Shown in pieces: positions 35,227 through 44,235 of a DNA stretch of 64,000 nucleotides. Position numbers and translations under genes: made by a program. Below the pieces are notes generated by a model. That model was given only the letters and a program-made list of their open reading frames with translations, did not search any database and was not told the DNA's origin. Numbering within the stretch: the stretch's first letter is position 1; each line of letters begins with the position of its first letter. Source of the stretch: Candidatus Nitronereus thalassa (GTDB taxonomy: Bacteria; Nitrospirota; Nitrospiria; Nitrospirales; UBA8639); NCBI RefSeq assembly GCF_032191465.1, contig NZ_JAQOUE010000001.1:1054001-1118000 (forward strand), in the 5' to 3' direction.

Positions 35227-35457
35227 TTAGGCATCCACATCAAACACCTCTCGAATCTTTGACTCCAGACTCCCCAACCAGTCTTCGAAAGGCTCATCAG
35301 CATCTACAACTATTTCTAACTTGCCATTACTCAGCTTGCGAACCACACCTGGAGATTCCGCCCCCAATGGAATTTCCACCCATTCCCGATTAATCTCCAA
35401 CTCATCCGTCAATTCCAAAATTTTATTGATTTGCTGAAACGACACGGCATCCGACAT
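35227..35457 (-). CDS. Small conserved-looking protein of unknown function
   Basis: I prefer the ATG at 35457, which has GAGG about 9 bases upstream, over a TTG at 35484. The 76-residue product is acidic (ends FEDWLGSLESKIREVFDVDA) and has no cysteine, signal peptide or membrane helix. It shares orientation with the zinc-ribbon gene 60 bases downstream. No family is recognised. Confidence 0.6.
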   Translation of the reverse strand: MSDAVSFQQINKILELTDELEINREWVEIPLGAESPGVVRKLSNGKLEIVVDADEPFEDWLGSLESKIREVFDVDA

Positions 35458-35605
35458 AGACTTAAGCCTCGCTGTAAATTTCAATTCAACCCGTCAAATT
35501 TTAGGAAGCCCTTCCACTCGTGTCAATGATGGCAAACGAAGTATCACCAAGAGAATTAAGGAAGTGACTGGGAACACAACCTCACGAATTATCCAGAAGG
35601 CATAC

Positions 35606-36634
35606 TTACGCAGAAAGAACGGAGCCCAAATTTTGTGCAGCTTTTTCTATATCCACACCATCCACATCCAGATGTGTAACCGCACGAAACACTCGATCTC
35701 CCATCGCATTTAACAGCACCCCCGCCTCTTTGAATGCCTGCAACAATTCTGGAGTCGATCGGTCACTTCGAACGACCTCAAACACCACAATATTGGTTTC
35801 CACCCGATCCGGATCGACAAACACGGTGGGGATTTGCTGGAGCTGAAGGGCAAACTGTTTCGCATGTTCATGATCTTCCTTAAGACGGGAAATATTATGT
35901 TCCAACGCAAAGAGGCCCGCTGCAGCTAAAATGCCGACTTGCCGCATTCCGCCGCCAAACATTTTCCTCAAACGACGTAGCTTTTCAATATTCTCCAGCG
36001 TCGAAACGATCATTGACCCTACCGGCGCACCCAACCCTTTGGACAAACAAAATGAAACAGTATCAAAATATTGGGCATATTCAGCCGCCGAAATCCCTGA
36101 TGCGACGACCGCATTGAATAACCGCGCGCCATCTAAGTGGCAGGCCACACCTTGCGCTTTAGCCCAGGAGGTCAGGGTTTCAATGGTCTTGAGGGGGTAG
36201 ACCGATCCCCCGCCGACATTATGGGTTTGCTCAAGACACAACAATGTGGTGCACGGGTTGTGTACATTTTTTGAACGCCACGCAGCCTGAACTGGGTTCA
36301 AGGCAAGAATGCCTCGATCCCCAGGCACACAACTGAGTTGCACTTGAGATAACGCCGATGCCGACCCACCTTCAAACCGAATAATATGTGAGGAACTTTC
36401 AACGATGACTTCATCACCGGATCGTGTATGAAGCTTGATGGAGAGTTGGTTCGCCATCACTCCGGTCGGGACAAACAACCCGGCCTCTTTACCAAGGAGT
36501 TGCGCCGCGGTTGCCTCCAAGCGGTTGACCGTGGGATCCTCACCATAGACATCATCGCCAACCTCAGCCTGGACCATTGCCTCTCGCATGGCCTGAGAAG
36601 GTTGAGTGACCGTATCACTGCGAAGATCTATCAT
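35606..36634 (-). CDS. ltaE: Low-specificity L-threonine aldolase
   Basis: The 342-residue PLP enzyme of fold type I starts [20 protein letters not shown], which is diagnostic of the threonine aldolase family. [16 protein letters not shown] follows, the PLP Asp lies in [10 protein letters not shown], and the Schiff-base lysine is K199 in [12 protein letters not shown]. It cleaves L-threonine or allo-threonine to glycine and acetaldehyde. Length is normal. It is divergent from the RmlD-like gene, with about 90 bases between them. Confidence 0.95.
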   Translation of the reverse strand: MIDLRSDTVTQPSQAMREAMVQAEVGDDVYGEDPTVNRLEATAAQLLGKEAGLFVPTGVMANQLSIKLHTRSGDEVIVESSSHIIRFEGGSASALSQVQLSCVPGDRGILALNPVQAAWRSKNVHNPCTTLLCLEQTHNVGGGSVYPLKTIETLTSWAKAQGVACHLDGARLFNAVVASGISAAEYAQYFDTVSFCLSKGLGAPVGSMIVSTLENIEKLRRLRKMFGGGMRQVGILAAAGLFALEHNISRLKEDHEHAKQFALQLQQIPTVFVDPDRVETNIVVFEVVRSDRSTPELLQAFKEAGVLLNAMGDRVFRAVTHLDVDGVDIEKAAQNLGSVLSA

Positions 36635-36723
36635 GACTATTGCCTCAATATTCCAAATACAGTTACAAGTTTCTCTTCATTCATTTTACGGGAAGCCCAG
36701 AGGGAGGACAACACAGATTTCCC

Positions 36724-37581
36724 ATGTCGCATAGAACGTTACTCATTACTGGGGGTTCTGGCTATCTAGGGTCACAACTCATTCGCATGGCCAAACATTG
36801 TGACGTCCACGCGACATTTTTTCAGCACGAACCAAGTCCCAATTCCACCGCCACCTTTCACCAGTGCGACTTACGGGAACACGAAGAGGTCGAGACTCTG
36901 CTGACTAAAGTACGCCCGGCCGTTATTATTCACACCGCTTGCTCCAATCAAAATCAAACAAATCTTGAATCCATTCGTCCTTCGGCCTTGAACCTGGCCA
37001 AGGCTGCCCTAAGAATTAACGCGCGATTCATTCACGTTTCCACGGACCTCGTATTCGATGGACAACACGGTCCCTACTCAGAAGACTCCCAACCATCTCC
37101 ATTTTTGGAATATGGATTAGCCAAAGCCCAAGCCGAAGATTTGGTGAAGAACCACAACCCTAACGCACTCATCGTGCGCCCTTCATTGATTTACGGCATC
37201 GATCCTATCGACCACCAAACACGATGGCTAGTCCAAGGAATAAAAGAAAACCGAAAAGTCACGCTGTTCACCGATGAAATCCGCTGCCCTATTTGGGTCA
37301 ACACTTTATGCCTCGCCCTGTTAGAATTAGCGGAAATCACAGAGATTGGAATATTGCATCTTGCTGGGAATCAAGCGCTAACCCGATGGGAATTTGGCCA
37401 AGCCATGTTGGCCATGCTGAAGATGGACACACCGCCCAATGTCGTGCCCTTAACGATCAAAGAATCTGGCTTGGTTCGCCCAAAAAACTTGATGTTGAAT
37501 ATTAACAAGGCAAACCAGCTCTTGAACACTCCGATGCTTTCCGTGTCCGAAGTGTCCCAGCAACTCAGTCGAAAAGCGTAA
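36724..37581 (+). CDS. RmlD-like sugar-nucleotide reductase (SDR)
   Basis: I take the start at ATG 36724 because LLITGGSGYLGSQL follows at once; the longer in-frame start at 36640 adds unrelated residues. The 285-residue protein resembles dTDP-4-dehydrorhamnose reductase, with HTACSNQNQ, STDLVFDG and EYGLAKAQAE (YxxxK). No RmlA, RmlB or RmlC gene is adjacent, so the true substrate may be another 4-keto sugar or a non-sugar. The last 17 bases overlap the convergent tsaC gene. Confidence 0.85.
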   Translation: MSHRTLLITGGSGYLGSQLIRMAKHCDVHATFFQHEPSPNSTATFHQCDLREHEEVETLLTKVRPAVIIHTACSNQNQTNLESIRPSALNLAKAALRINARFIHVSTDLVFDGQHGPYSEDSQPSPFLEYGLAKAQAEDLVKNHNPNALIVRPSLIYGIDPIDHQTRWLVQGIKENRKVTLFTDEIRCPIWVNTLCLALLELAEITEIGILHLAGNQALTRWEFGQAMLAMLKMDTPPNVVPLTIKESGLVRPKNLMLNINKANQLLNTPMLSVSEVSQQLSRKA

Positions 37582-38212
37582 CTCCATGCTTGACCAACTC
37601 CACTTGGATAGAATTTGAAGAAATCGGTCCCTCCCGCAATATTCGAGGACGACCAACCAGACTCAGCAGTGTCGAAGGCCTCCCTCCCGGTGATGGGCCG
37701 CGGTCCAAGATCAAATCAATCTCTCCCCCAAACTCACGTAACACCTCTTGTGGATGAGACAGCGCAGGAAAGCCAGTGCGATTCGCACTTGTCCCAGTGA
37801 GCGGTCCCGTCGTACAAAGTATTGAACGCAAGACCTCATTCCCTGGACAACGCACACCGATCGTTTCCCCTTCTCCAAGAAGGGGTGGAGGAAGGCCAGG
37901 CTTAGCATGAAAGATACAGGTCAAAGGTCCAGGCCAAAAACGATTTAAGAAAGAATCAGCCCACGGGGGCAGGGATATCACTAAGGATTTCATCTGACGT
38001 CGCTCGCCGATTAACACCAACAGCGGCTTATCAGCGGGTCGGCCTTTTATTTCAGCCACACGTTCAACCGCAGAGACCGATCGAACCGAGGCCGCCAGCG
38101 CGTAAAAACTTTCGGTAGCCACGGCAAGGATGCCATCTTGTTCCGCGCACTGGCGCACTTCCTCAAGAAAATCGGATGAAAGGGGGAAAGGAACTGGAAG
38201 GATGTTGGCCAC
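37565..38212 (-). CDS. tsaC: L-threonylcarbamoyladenylate synthase (Sua5/YrdC/TsaC)
   Basis: The 215-residue protein has the YrdC fold motifs KGRPADKPLLVLI, FWPGPLTCIF, IGVRCPGN and GTSANRTG. It makes threonylcarbamoyl-AMP from threonine, bicarbonate and ATP, the first step of the tRNA t6A37 modification. The size fits the short single-domain form. It follows purD by 27 bases on the same strand, so the two are likely co-transcribed. Confidence 0.92.
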   Translation of the reverse strand: MANILPVPFPLSSDFLEEVRQCAEQDGILAVATESFYALAASVRSVSAVERVAEIKGRPADKPLLVLIGERRQMKSLVISLPPWADSFLNRFWPGPLTCIFHAKPGLPPPLLGEGETIGVRCPGNEVLRSILCTTGPLTGTSANRTGFPALSHPQEVLREFGGEIDLILDRGPSPGGRPSTLLSLVGRPRILREGPISSNSIQVELVKHGVTLFD

Positions 38213-38239
38213 AAGGCCCTTTGAAGTGGAAATAGATTA

Positions 38240-39505
38240 TTATAGAGCGCGGTTTGCGATATCTCTGCGAAAATACTGCCCATCAAATCGAATCGAGGCT
38301 AAGGCTTCGTACGCCTCACGCTGGGCTTGAGCCAGATTCATACTGACTGCCGTCACTCCAAGCACTCGACCACCGGAAGTCACCAACTGATCGCCTTTCC
38401 ATGCGGTCCCGGCATGAAACACGGTTGAGCCACCAGTGACCAAGGAATCGGGAATCCCGGAAATGGGGAGCCCCGTGGAATACTTTCCTGGATACCCACT
38501 AGAACTCATGACCACACATACGGCAGAATCCTCCGACCACTCAATGGATAACTGTTCCAATCGATGTTCAACCACAGCTTCTAACACATCGACCAAATCC
38601 GTTTTGAGTAACGGCAACACCACCTGCGTTTCCGGATCACCAAATCGGGCATTGAATTCGAGCACATACGGGATGCCATCCTTGACCATCACCCCGGCAT
38701 ACAGCACCCCAAAAAACGGGCTTCCCACACGAGAGAGCCCTTCAATGGCAGGATACATCACCTCGCGCATGATCGTATATCGAAGGGCTGGAGTCGCTAA
38801 CGGTGCTGGGGCATAGGCACCCATACCGCCAGTATTGAGACCTGTATCCCCCTCCCCAATCCGCTTGTGATCTTGAGCCGCAAGCATCGGCACGACAGTT
38901 TTGCCGTCGGCAAAGGCCATGAGCGTCACTTCTTCCCCTTGAATATATTCTTCGATGATGACCCGTTGTCCCGCCTCTCCAAAGGCATGGCGCTCCAACA
39001 TATTCTTGACTGCATCCTTGGCCTCCTCATGCGTTTGCGCCACAACCACGCCCTTTCCCTGCGCCAACCCGTCGGCCTTGACCACGATCGGCATAGACCG
39101 AGATTCGAGGTATTCTAATGCCGGACTAATCTGCTCAAACGTTCTGGATTCAGCGGTAGGAATACGTTGACGAATCATCAAGTCTTTCGCAAACGCTTTA
39201 CTCGACTCAATGCGTGCTGCGTTTTTTGTGGGACCAAAGACTTTGAGTTTGTGTCGACGAAACAAATCAGCAATGCCCAGCGCCAAAGGTGCTTCAGGAC
39301 CAACCACCGTAAGGTCAACCTGCTCGTCCTCGGCGAACTTTTGCAATCCAGGCAAATCATCCGCAGCAATCGGTACACAGGTGGCTTGCTGACTAATACC
39401 GGCATTACCTGGGGCACAAAAAAGCTTGGTCACACGAGGGCTTTGAGCCAACTTCCAGACCAGGGCATGCTCCCGCCCTCCACTGCCAATCACAAGGATT
39501 TTCAT
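38240..39505 (-). CDS. purD: Phosphoribosylamine-glycine ligase
   Basis: The 421-residue ATP-grasp enzyme starts with MKILVIGSGGREHAL and has LAQGKGVVVAQT, GEEVTLMAFADG, GLNTGGMGAYAPAP and VLEFNARFGDPETQ, all diagnostic of PurD. It joins glycine to phosphoribosylamine in purine synthesis. PurH, which acts later in the pathway, lies upstream on the same strand after a 199-base gap. The gap suggests a separate promoter for purD-tsaC or a regulated leader. Confidence 0.97.
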   Translation of the reverse strand: MKILVIGSGGREHALVWKLAQSPRVTKLFCAPGNAGISQQATCVPIAADDLPGLQKFAEDEQVDLTVVGPEAPLALGIADLFRRHKLKVFGPTKNAARIESSKAFAKDLMIRQRIPTAESRTFEQISPALEYLESRSMPIVVKADGLAQGKGVVVAQTHEEAKDAVKNMLERHAFGEAGQRVIIEEYIQGEEVTLMAFADGKTVVPMLAAQDHKRIGEGDTGLNTGGMGAYAPAPLATPALRYTIMREVMYPAIEGLSRVGSPFFGVLYAGVMVKDGIPYVLEFNARFGDPETQVVLPLLKTDLVDVLEAVVEHRLEQLSIEWSEDSAVCVVMSSSGYPGKYSTGLPISGIPDSLVTGGSTVFHAGTAWKGDQLVTSGGRVLGVTAVSMNLAQAQREAYEALASIRFDGQYFRRDIANRAL

Positions 39506-39704
39506 AATATTGAGTGATGAAAAATATTGTCTTTATAGGCTCTAGAAATAAAAACAGGACTTAGAAAATTTTATGAAGCAAGGCGGCAGCCGTAAAGAGG
39601 TTGAGGCGCAAGGGTAAGTACGGGAGCCCTCTGAGCGCCAACGGCTCCAAGCCTATGAGCCCGAAGACCGAACCCCCAACTGGCGAGGATTATTCTACGT
39701 CCGG
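39506..39704. other. purH-purD intergenic region with inverted repeat
   Basis: GGAGCC at 39623-39628 and GGCTCC at 39643-39648 form a perfect 6-base dyad with a 14-base spacer, inside a stretch more G/C-rich than its surroundings. On the minus strand it lies after purH and before purD. It may be a processing or attenuation hairpin. There is no adjacent T run, so I do not call it an intrinsic terminator. Confidence 0.35.
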
Positions 39705-41261
39705 TCAATGACGGAAATGCCGCATCCCCGTCATAATCATCGCCACATTCTGTTCATCTGCAGCCTTCACCAACTCCTCGTCACGAATGCTGCCTCCGGG
39801 TTGAATCACCGCCTTGATGCCGGCCTTGACTGCGGCATCTAGCCCATCCCTGAAGGGGAAAAACGCATCAGAGGCCATGACGCATCCTTCAATCGGCAGA
39901 TTCGCTTTCATCTCAGCGAGCTTGACCGAATCCACTCGGCTCATTTGTCCGGCCCCGATTCCCACGGTCTGCGTGTCATTGGCAAACACTATGGCATTGG
40001 ACTTCACATGTTTGCACACCTTCCAGGCGAACGCACAAGCCGCATATTCGGTATCGGTCGGAGATCGTTTTGTCGGGACTTTTAAGGTTTTCAAATCGGG
40101 GAGGCCCCCCAAATCACGGTCTTGTAAAATCAAGCCACCGACGAGTTTTTTCAAATCATACCCATCACGGGCTTGGCTTTGGAGCGAACCCACTTCTAAC
40201 AATCGTAAATCCTTCTTTCGCTGCAATTCCTCCAGTGCATCCTTGGCAAATTCCGGAGCAATTAGCACCTCCACAAAGGTGGAAGTCACTTCTTTCGCCA
40301 TAGCCAAATCTACAGGTCGATTACACGCAATCACACCGCCAAAGGCCGAGATGGGATCGGTCTCTCTCGCTTTCACATAGGCGTCGACTGATGAACCGCC
40401 AATCGCCACGCCACAAGGATTATTGTGTTTGATGATCACTACCGCGGTTTCACCAAACTCCTTAGCCAATTCCAGTGCCGAGTTAGCATCCAAGTAATTG
40501 TTATAGGACATGGCCTTGCCGTGTAGCTGCCTCGCACCGGAAATGGAGGGTTCGCTGGACCCAAGCTCGCGGTAAAATGCCCCTTCCTGATGCGGGTTTT
40601 CCCCATACCGCAAGATTTCCGCCCGTTCATAGCTAAGAGACAGTCGGGCTGGAAATTTTTCCACAGCACCCTCACCATTCTGCTGGCTTAAATAATTGGC
40701 AATCAAACCGTCATAGCGCGAAGTATGCTGAAACACCTTTTGGGCGAGCTCACGGCGAAGCCCAGCAGAGACGTTTTCGGCTTTCAACGCATCCAACACT
40801 CGTCCGTAATCACTTGGATCTACGACGACCAATACATCCTCGTGATTCTTTGCAGCCGATCGCAACATGGAGGGACCACCAATATCAATATTTTCAATAG
40901 CATGTTCAAAGGTACAATCGGGCTTGGCAATCGCCGACTCAAACGGATAAAGATTGACCACCACCACATCGATGGGCGCAATGCCTTGCTCCTGCATTTG
41001 TTTCACATGATCAGCCTTTCCCCGGCGTCCCAATAATCCACCGTGAATCTTGGGATGCAGGGTCTTGACCCGTCCTTCCAAAATTTCCGGAGAACCGGTA
41101 TGGGAGGACACGTCAGTGACCTCAAGGCCCGCATCACGCAGGGCTTTGGCCGTTCCACCCGTGGAAAGAATTTTGGCTCCTAAGGCGCTTAATCCCTTGG
41201 CAATCTCCACGACTCCAGTCTTATCAGACACACTAATTAATGCATGGTTCAATCCGCCCAT
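39705..41261 (-). CDS. purH: Bifunctional AICAR formyltransferase/IMP cyclohydrolase
   Basis: The 518-residue enzyme has an N-terminal MGS-like cyclohydrolase domain (LISVSDKTG, STGGTAKAL, RVKTLHPKIHGG) and a C-terminal formyltransferase domain with the catalytic K278-H279 in IIKHNNPCG. It catalyses the last two steps to IMP. Length and motifs are complete. About 290 bases upstream are gene-free and separate it from the divergent sigma factor gene. Confidence 0.97.
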   Translation of the reverse strand: MGGLNHALISVSDKTGVVEIAKGLSALGAKILSTGGTAKALRDAGLEVTDVSSHTGSPEILEGRVKTLHPKIHGGLLGRRGKADHVKQMQEQGIAPIDVVVVNLYPFESAIAKPDCTFEHAIENIDIGGPSMLRSAAKNHEDVLVVVDPSDYGRVLDALKAENVSAGLRRELAQKVFQHTSRYDGLIANYLSQQNGEGAVEKFPARLSLSYERAEILRYGENPHQEGAFYRELGSSEPSISGARQLHGKAMSYNNYLDANSALELAKEFGETAVVIIKHNNPCGVAIGGSSVDAYVKARETDPISAFGGVIACNRPVDLAMAKEVTSTFVEVLIAPEFAKDALEELQRKKDLRLLEVGSLQSQARDGYDLKKLVGGLILQDRDLGGLPDLKTLKVPTKRSPTDTEYAACAFAWKVCKHVKSNAIVFANDTQTVGIGAGQMSRVDSVKLAEMKANLPIEGCVMASDAFFPFRDGLDAAVKAGIKAVIQPGGSIRDEELVKAADEQNVAMIMTGMRHFRH

Positions 41262-41550
41262 CGTGATTCCCTTTATGATTAAATTGGCTTGAAAATGAGT
41301 AAAAACGAAGAGGCGTAGCTTACCAAATGCAGGAGGGTAAGTTCAACGAAGATGGAAGCGAAGTAAACAGGCTAAAAGTGGTGGATAACGGCAATGGGTA
41401 AAGTATTGCGTTTCTGAGAAAGATGCCCCTATTCTAGAGAACCAAAAGTTCCTGCAAATTATCTGGAAGAGCATGCCATGGAGTTGCAACTGCAGGATTT
41501 ACCCACATGGAAGTCCGCTAAATAGCCAAACATCATTTTCAATCACCCCC

Positions 41551-42114
41551 ATGCCATCCTCACAGGGAAACACTCCAGATGATTACCGCACACTCATTCG
41601 CCAAATGGCCCAAGGTCAAGAAACCGCCCTGGTAGAGTTTTATCGCATTTTTGAACAGAAAATATATGCATTTGCGAAAATTCGCTTAAACGATTCTCAG
41701 GAGGCCTCCGACTTACTTCATGAAGTCATGTGGGAAGTCTGGCGAAGCGCGGGACGATTTGAAGGGCGTTCGTCGGTTTCAACCTGGGTATTTGGGATTG
41801 CCCACCACAAGGTCATTGATCGAATCCGTCAGGCGAATAAGCACAAAACCGAAACGCTGGAAGGAATACATGCGACAGAATCCGAGGAGGATTTGGAGGC
41901 CCTGTTGACCCAAAAACAAATGGGCGAACATATACGTTGGTGCATAGAGATGCTATCTGATGATCAGAGACAGGTTGTCCACCTCGCATTTTATGAAGGT
42001 CTGCCCTACAGAGAAATTAGTAAAATCGTTGATAGTCCTGAAGGCACTGTGAAAGCCAGAATGTTTCATGCCAAACAGGCATTAAAGCGTTGCATGTCCA
42101 GGCGACTCAAATAA
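41551..42114 (+). CDS. ECF sigma factor (sigma-70 family)
   Basis: I prefer the ATG at 41551, since region 2 starts about 15 residues later; an upstream ATG at 41473 would add 26 residues of unlike composition. The 187-residue protein has region 2 (DLLHEVMWEVWRS, STWVFGIAHHKVIDRIR) and region 4 (LSDDQRQVVHLAFYEGL, EGTVKARMFHAKQALKR), without regions 1 and 3. It directs RNA polymerase to a small regulon. The anti-sigma factor gene follows after about 14 bases and a protease gene comes next, so the three form one module. Autoregulation is likely, but I could not identify the promoter. Confidence 0.88.
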   Translation: MPSSQGNTPDDYRTLIRQMAQGQETALVEFYRIFEQKIYAFAKIRLNDSQEASDLLHEVMWEVWRSAGRFEGRSSVSTWVFGIAHHKVIDRIRQANKHKTETLEGIHATESEEDLEALLTQKQMGEHIRWCIEMLSDDQRQVVHLAFYEGLPYREISKIVDSPEGTVKARMFHAKQALKRCMSRRLK

Positions 42115-42128
42115 AGGTCTCCCACCAA

Positions 42129-42743
42129 ATGAACCTCGACCCTCTTCAACCATCCTCGCATCCTGACGAACTATTGCCCTGGTATGTAAACCAGACACTG
42201 TCGTCTCAAGAACACGACAAGGTGAAAAACCATATCGGTGACTGCCCCCGATGCCAGAAAGAAATCGACTTACTCCAATCCATGCGGAAACAAGTACAGG
42301 ATACGCCTTTTGATTCACCGGGAGAGGTCGGACTTCAACGACTGCTCTCAGAGGTCAAGAAAGAACAGGCCGGGATTCAGGACCTGCCAACTCTTCCCTC
42401 TCATAAACGATGGAAGGCTTGGGCCATCGCCGCCTCATTTATTATTACCGTGCAGGCTGGCCTATTAATGGACGCGTATTTTTTATCAAAACCCTTAGTC
42501 CCCTTGTCGGGGCCACAAAGGGAAGGTATCGTCTTGCAAATCTCCTTCATCCCCACAGCCACGGAAGAGGAAATTCGAACAACCTTACTAAACATCCATG
42601 GAAGCATTATTGATGGGCCTGGACAACTAGGTATTTATCGGGTCCGTCTTGACATTCACCCTAACACCCCAAAAATCATCGAAGAGACTATGGAATTCCT
42701 TCAAACACAAACAGCGGTCATTCGACATGTGGCCAAAGAATAA
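42129..42743 (+). CDS. Membrane anti-sigma factor with zinc-finger (zf-HC2) domain
   Basis: The ATG at 42129 is preferred over a TTG at 42090. The 204-residue protein has an N-terminal zf-HC2 anti-sigma domain (WYVNQTLSSQEHDKVKNHI, with H-x3-CxxC in HIGDCPRC) and one membrane helix (about residues 105-125). The periplasmic domain contains LLNIHGSIIDGPGQLGIYRV and resembles protease pro-domain or inhibitor-like folds. It should hold the ECF sigma factor at the membrane until a signal or proteolysis releases it. The S8 protease gene starts 6 bases later. Confidence 0.85.
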   Translation: MNLDPLQPSSHPDELLPWYVNQTLSSQEHDKVKNHIGDCPRCQKEIDLLQSMRKQVQDTPFDSPGEVGLQRLLSEVKKEQAGIQDLPTLPSHKRWKAWAIAASFIITVQAGLLMDAYFLSKPLVPLSGPQREGIVLQISFIPTATEEEIRTTLLNIHGSIIDGPGQLGIYRVRLDIHPNTPKIIEETMEFLQTQTAVIRHVAKE

Positions 42744-42749
42744 ACGGCT

Positions 42750-43985
42750 GTGGTGAACCATATGATCAGATCCATCACCCTCCTCTGCCTTGGAGGTGCG
42801 CTAATTTTTGTGAGAACTTCCTGCGCCCCGGGGCCAACCAGCTCCTCTCCCTCGACCCTTTCGCCTAATATCATCCAACAGGCCGGTATTGATCTCGAAC
42901 AACTTGAACCGAACGAGGTGTGCGTGATCAATACCAATCTAGAAGAGACGCAAGAGGTGGACAAATTTGCCTCGGCCCAGGGATACATCAAAAAGAAGCG
43001 TCGCATCCTTGAGAATCTCGGCGTCATCATGAGTATTTTTCAAGTACCACCTGGTCTAACAGTGAACCAAGGTATTGCGGAATTTCGTCAGGCGTTTCCT
43101 ACATTCCCCATCGATGCCAACCATCGCTATCACATTCAAGGAATTCACCACGATTTTGACATCCTCCGTTACGGGCACCTTCTGGTGGGTTGGGATAAAG
43201 AAGCCCTTCGCTGCACTGCCACTCCACTCTTCATTGGTATGATTGATACCGGCATAGAAAGCACTCATCCCTTCCTGCAGCCCCATAACATTCACAGGCA
43301 ATCTTTTCTTCAAGAGAACACGGTCATTGCGCCAACGACTCATGGCACAACCGTGGCCATTCAATTAGTAGGGCAGAGTGATTCAACTACTCATGGGTTA
43401 TTGCCCCATGCGGTTCTCTTTGTGGCTGAAACATTTCGGGAACGGCACCCCAACCAAATTATTGAGGCCACCACCTGGGGTATTGTGCAAGCACTAGATT
43501 GGCTCATCTCGAAAAAGGTTCATGTCATAAATATGAGCCTCGGTGGGCCCAATAATGCCTTACTGGCCTTTGCCGTTCACTATACGTTAGAACAAAACAT
43601 TTCCATCATCGCGGCTGCGGGAAATTTGGGACCGGATGGACAAGCGGTCTATCCGGCAGCCCAAGAAGGCGTAATTGCCGTTACGGCATTGGATGCCAAA
43701 CTCAATCCGTATCTGCATGCCAATCGCGGAAATTATATAATGTTGGCCGCCCCAGGGGTTGATATTTGGGTGCCAGACGGAAAAGGACCCGGGCTCTTTC
43801 ATTCAGGCACGTCCTTCGCAACACCCTTTGTAACGACAGCTGCCGCCGTCCTCAAACTGGCTCATGCTCAATGGACGCCAGCCCAAATCGCCAAGCAACT
43901 CGCCAAAGATGCTGTCGACCTGGGGGAAGCTGGCAAAGATCATATTTTTGGTTGGGGTCTTGTCCAAATTTCTAAACACTGCTAA
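42750..43985 (+). CDS. Subtilisin-like (S8) serine protease, putative lipoprotein
   Basis: The gene starts with GTG at 42750 or ATG at 42762. The N-terminus is a signal sequence with a cysteine in RTSCAP that could be a weak lipobox. An I9-like pro-domain (about residues 50-140) precedes the catalytic domain with the triad D166 (MIDTGIESTHP), H198 (TTHGTTVA) and S355 (SGTSFATP), and the oxyanion Asn in AAAGNLGP; numbering is from the GTG. It is complete and should be active in the periplasm or at the cell surface. Linkage to the ECF sigma and anti-sigma genes suggests it is either the regulon output or the sensor protease. Confidence 0.9.
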   Translation: MVNHMIRSITLLCLGGALIFVRTSCAPGPTSSSPSTLSPNIIQQAGIDLEQLEPNEVCVINTNLEETQEVDKFASAQGYIKKKRRILENLGVIMSIFQVPPGLTVNQGIAEFRQAFPTFPIDANHRYHIQGIHHDFDILRYGHLLVGWDKEALRCTATPLFIGMIDTGIESTHPFLQPHNIHRQSFLQENTVIAPTTHGTTVAIQLVGQSDSTTHGLLPHAVLFVAETFRERHPNQIIEATTWGIVQALDWLISKKVHVINMSLGGPNNALLAFAVHYTLEQNISIIAAAGNLGPDGQAVYPAAQEGVIAVTALDAKLNPYLHANRGNYIMLAAPGVDIWVPDGKGPGLFHSGTSFATPFVTTAAAVLKLAHAQWTPAQIAKQLAKDAVDLGEAGKDHIFGWGLVQISKHC

Positions 43986-44235
43986 TCCCAGTTCATCGTT
44001 TCACACCTCTCTCATTTCAGTTTCTCAGCGATCGCTCTCCTCTGCTATTCGTCATCTTTCTGCGACAGCTCGCCCGTGACATCCTTCAAGGTAGCAAAAA
44101 GGATGATTTCCTTATTGGCCGTCTAGGCCCAGATATCATGTAGAGGAAAAAAGGAAACGTTTTTTTGGGTGGCGGCACATTGGAATAGGACCATGCCAAC
44201 ATCGCTGCTTCCCATTGAAAGGAAAGCACTGCTTC

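Noticed and set aside
39814-40380. 188-codon plus-strand open frame
   Set aside because: It is antisense to the formyltransferase domain of purH, which is complete.
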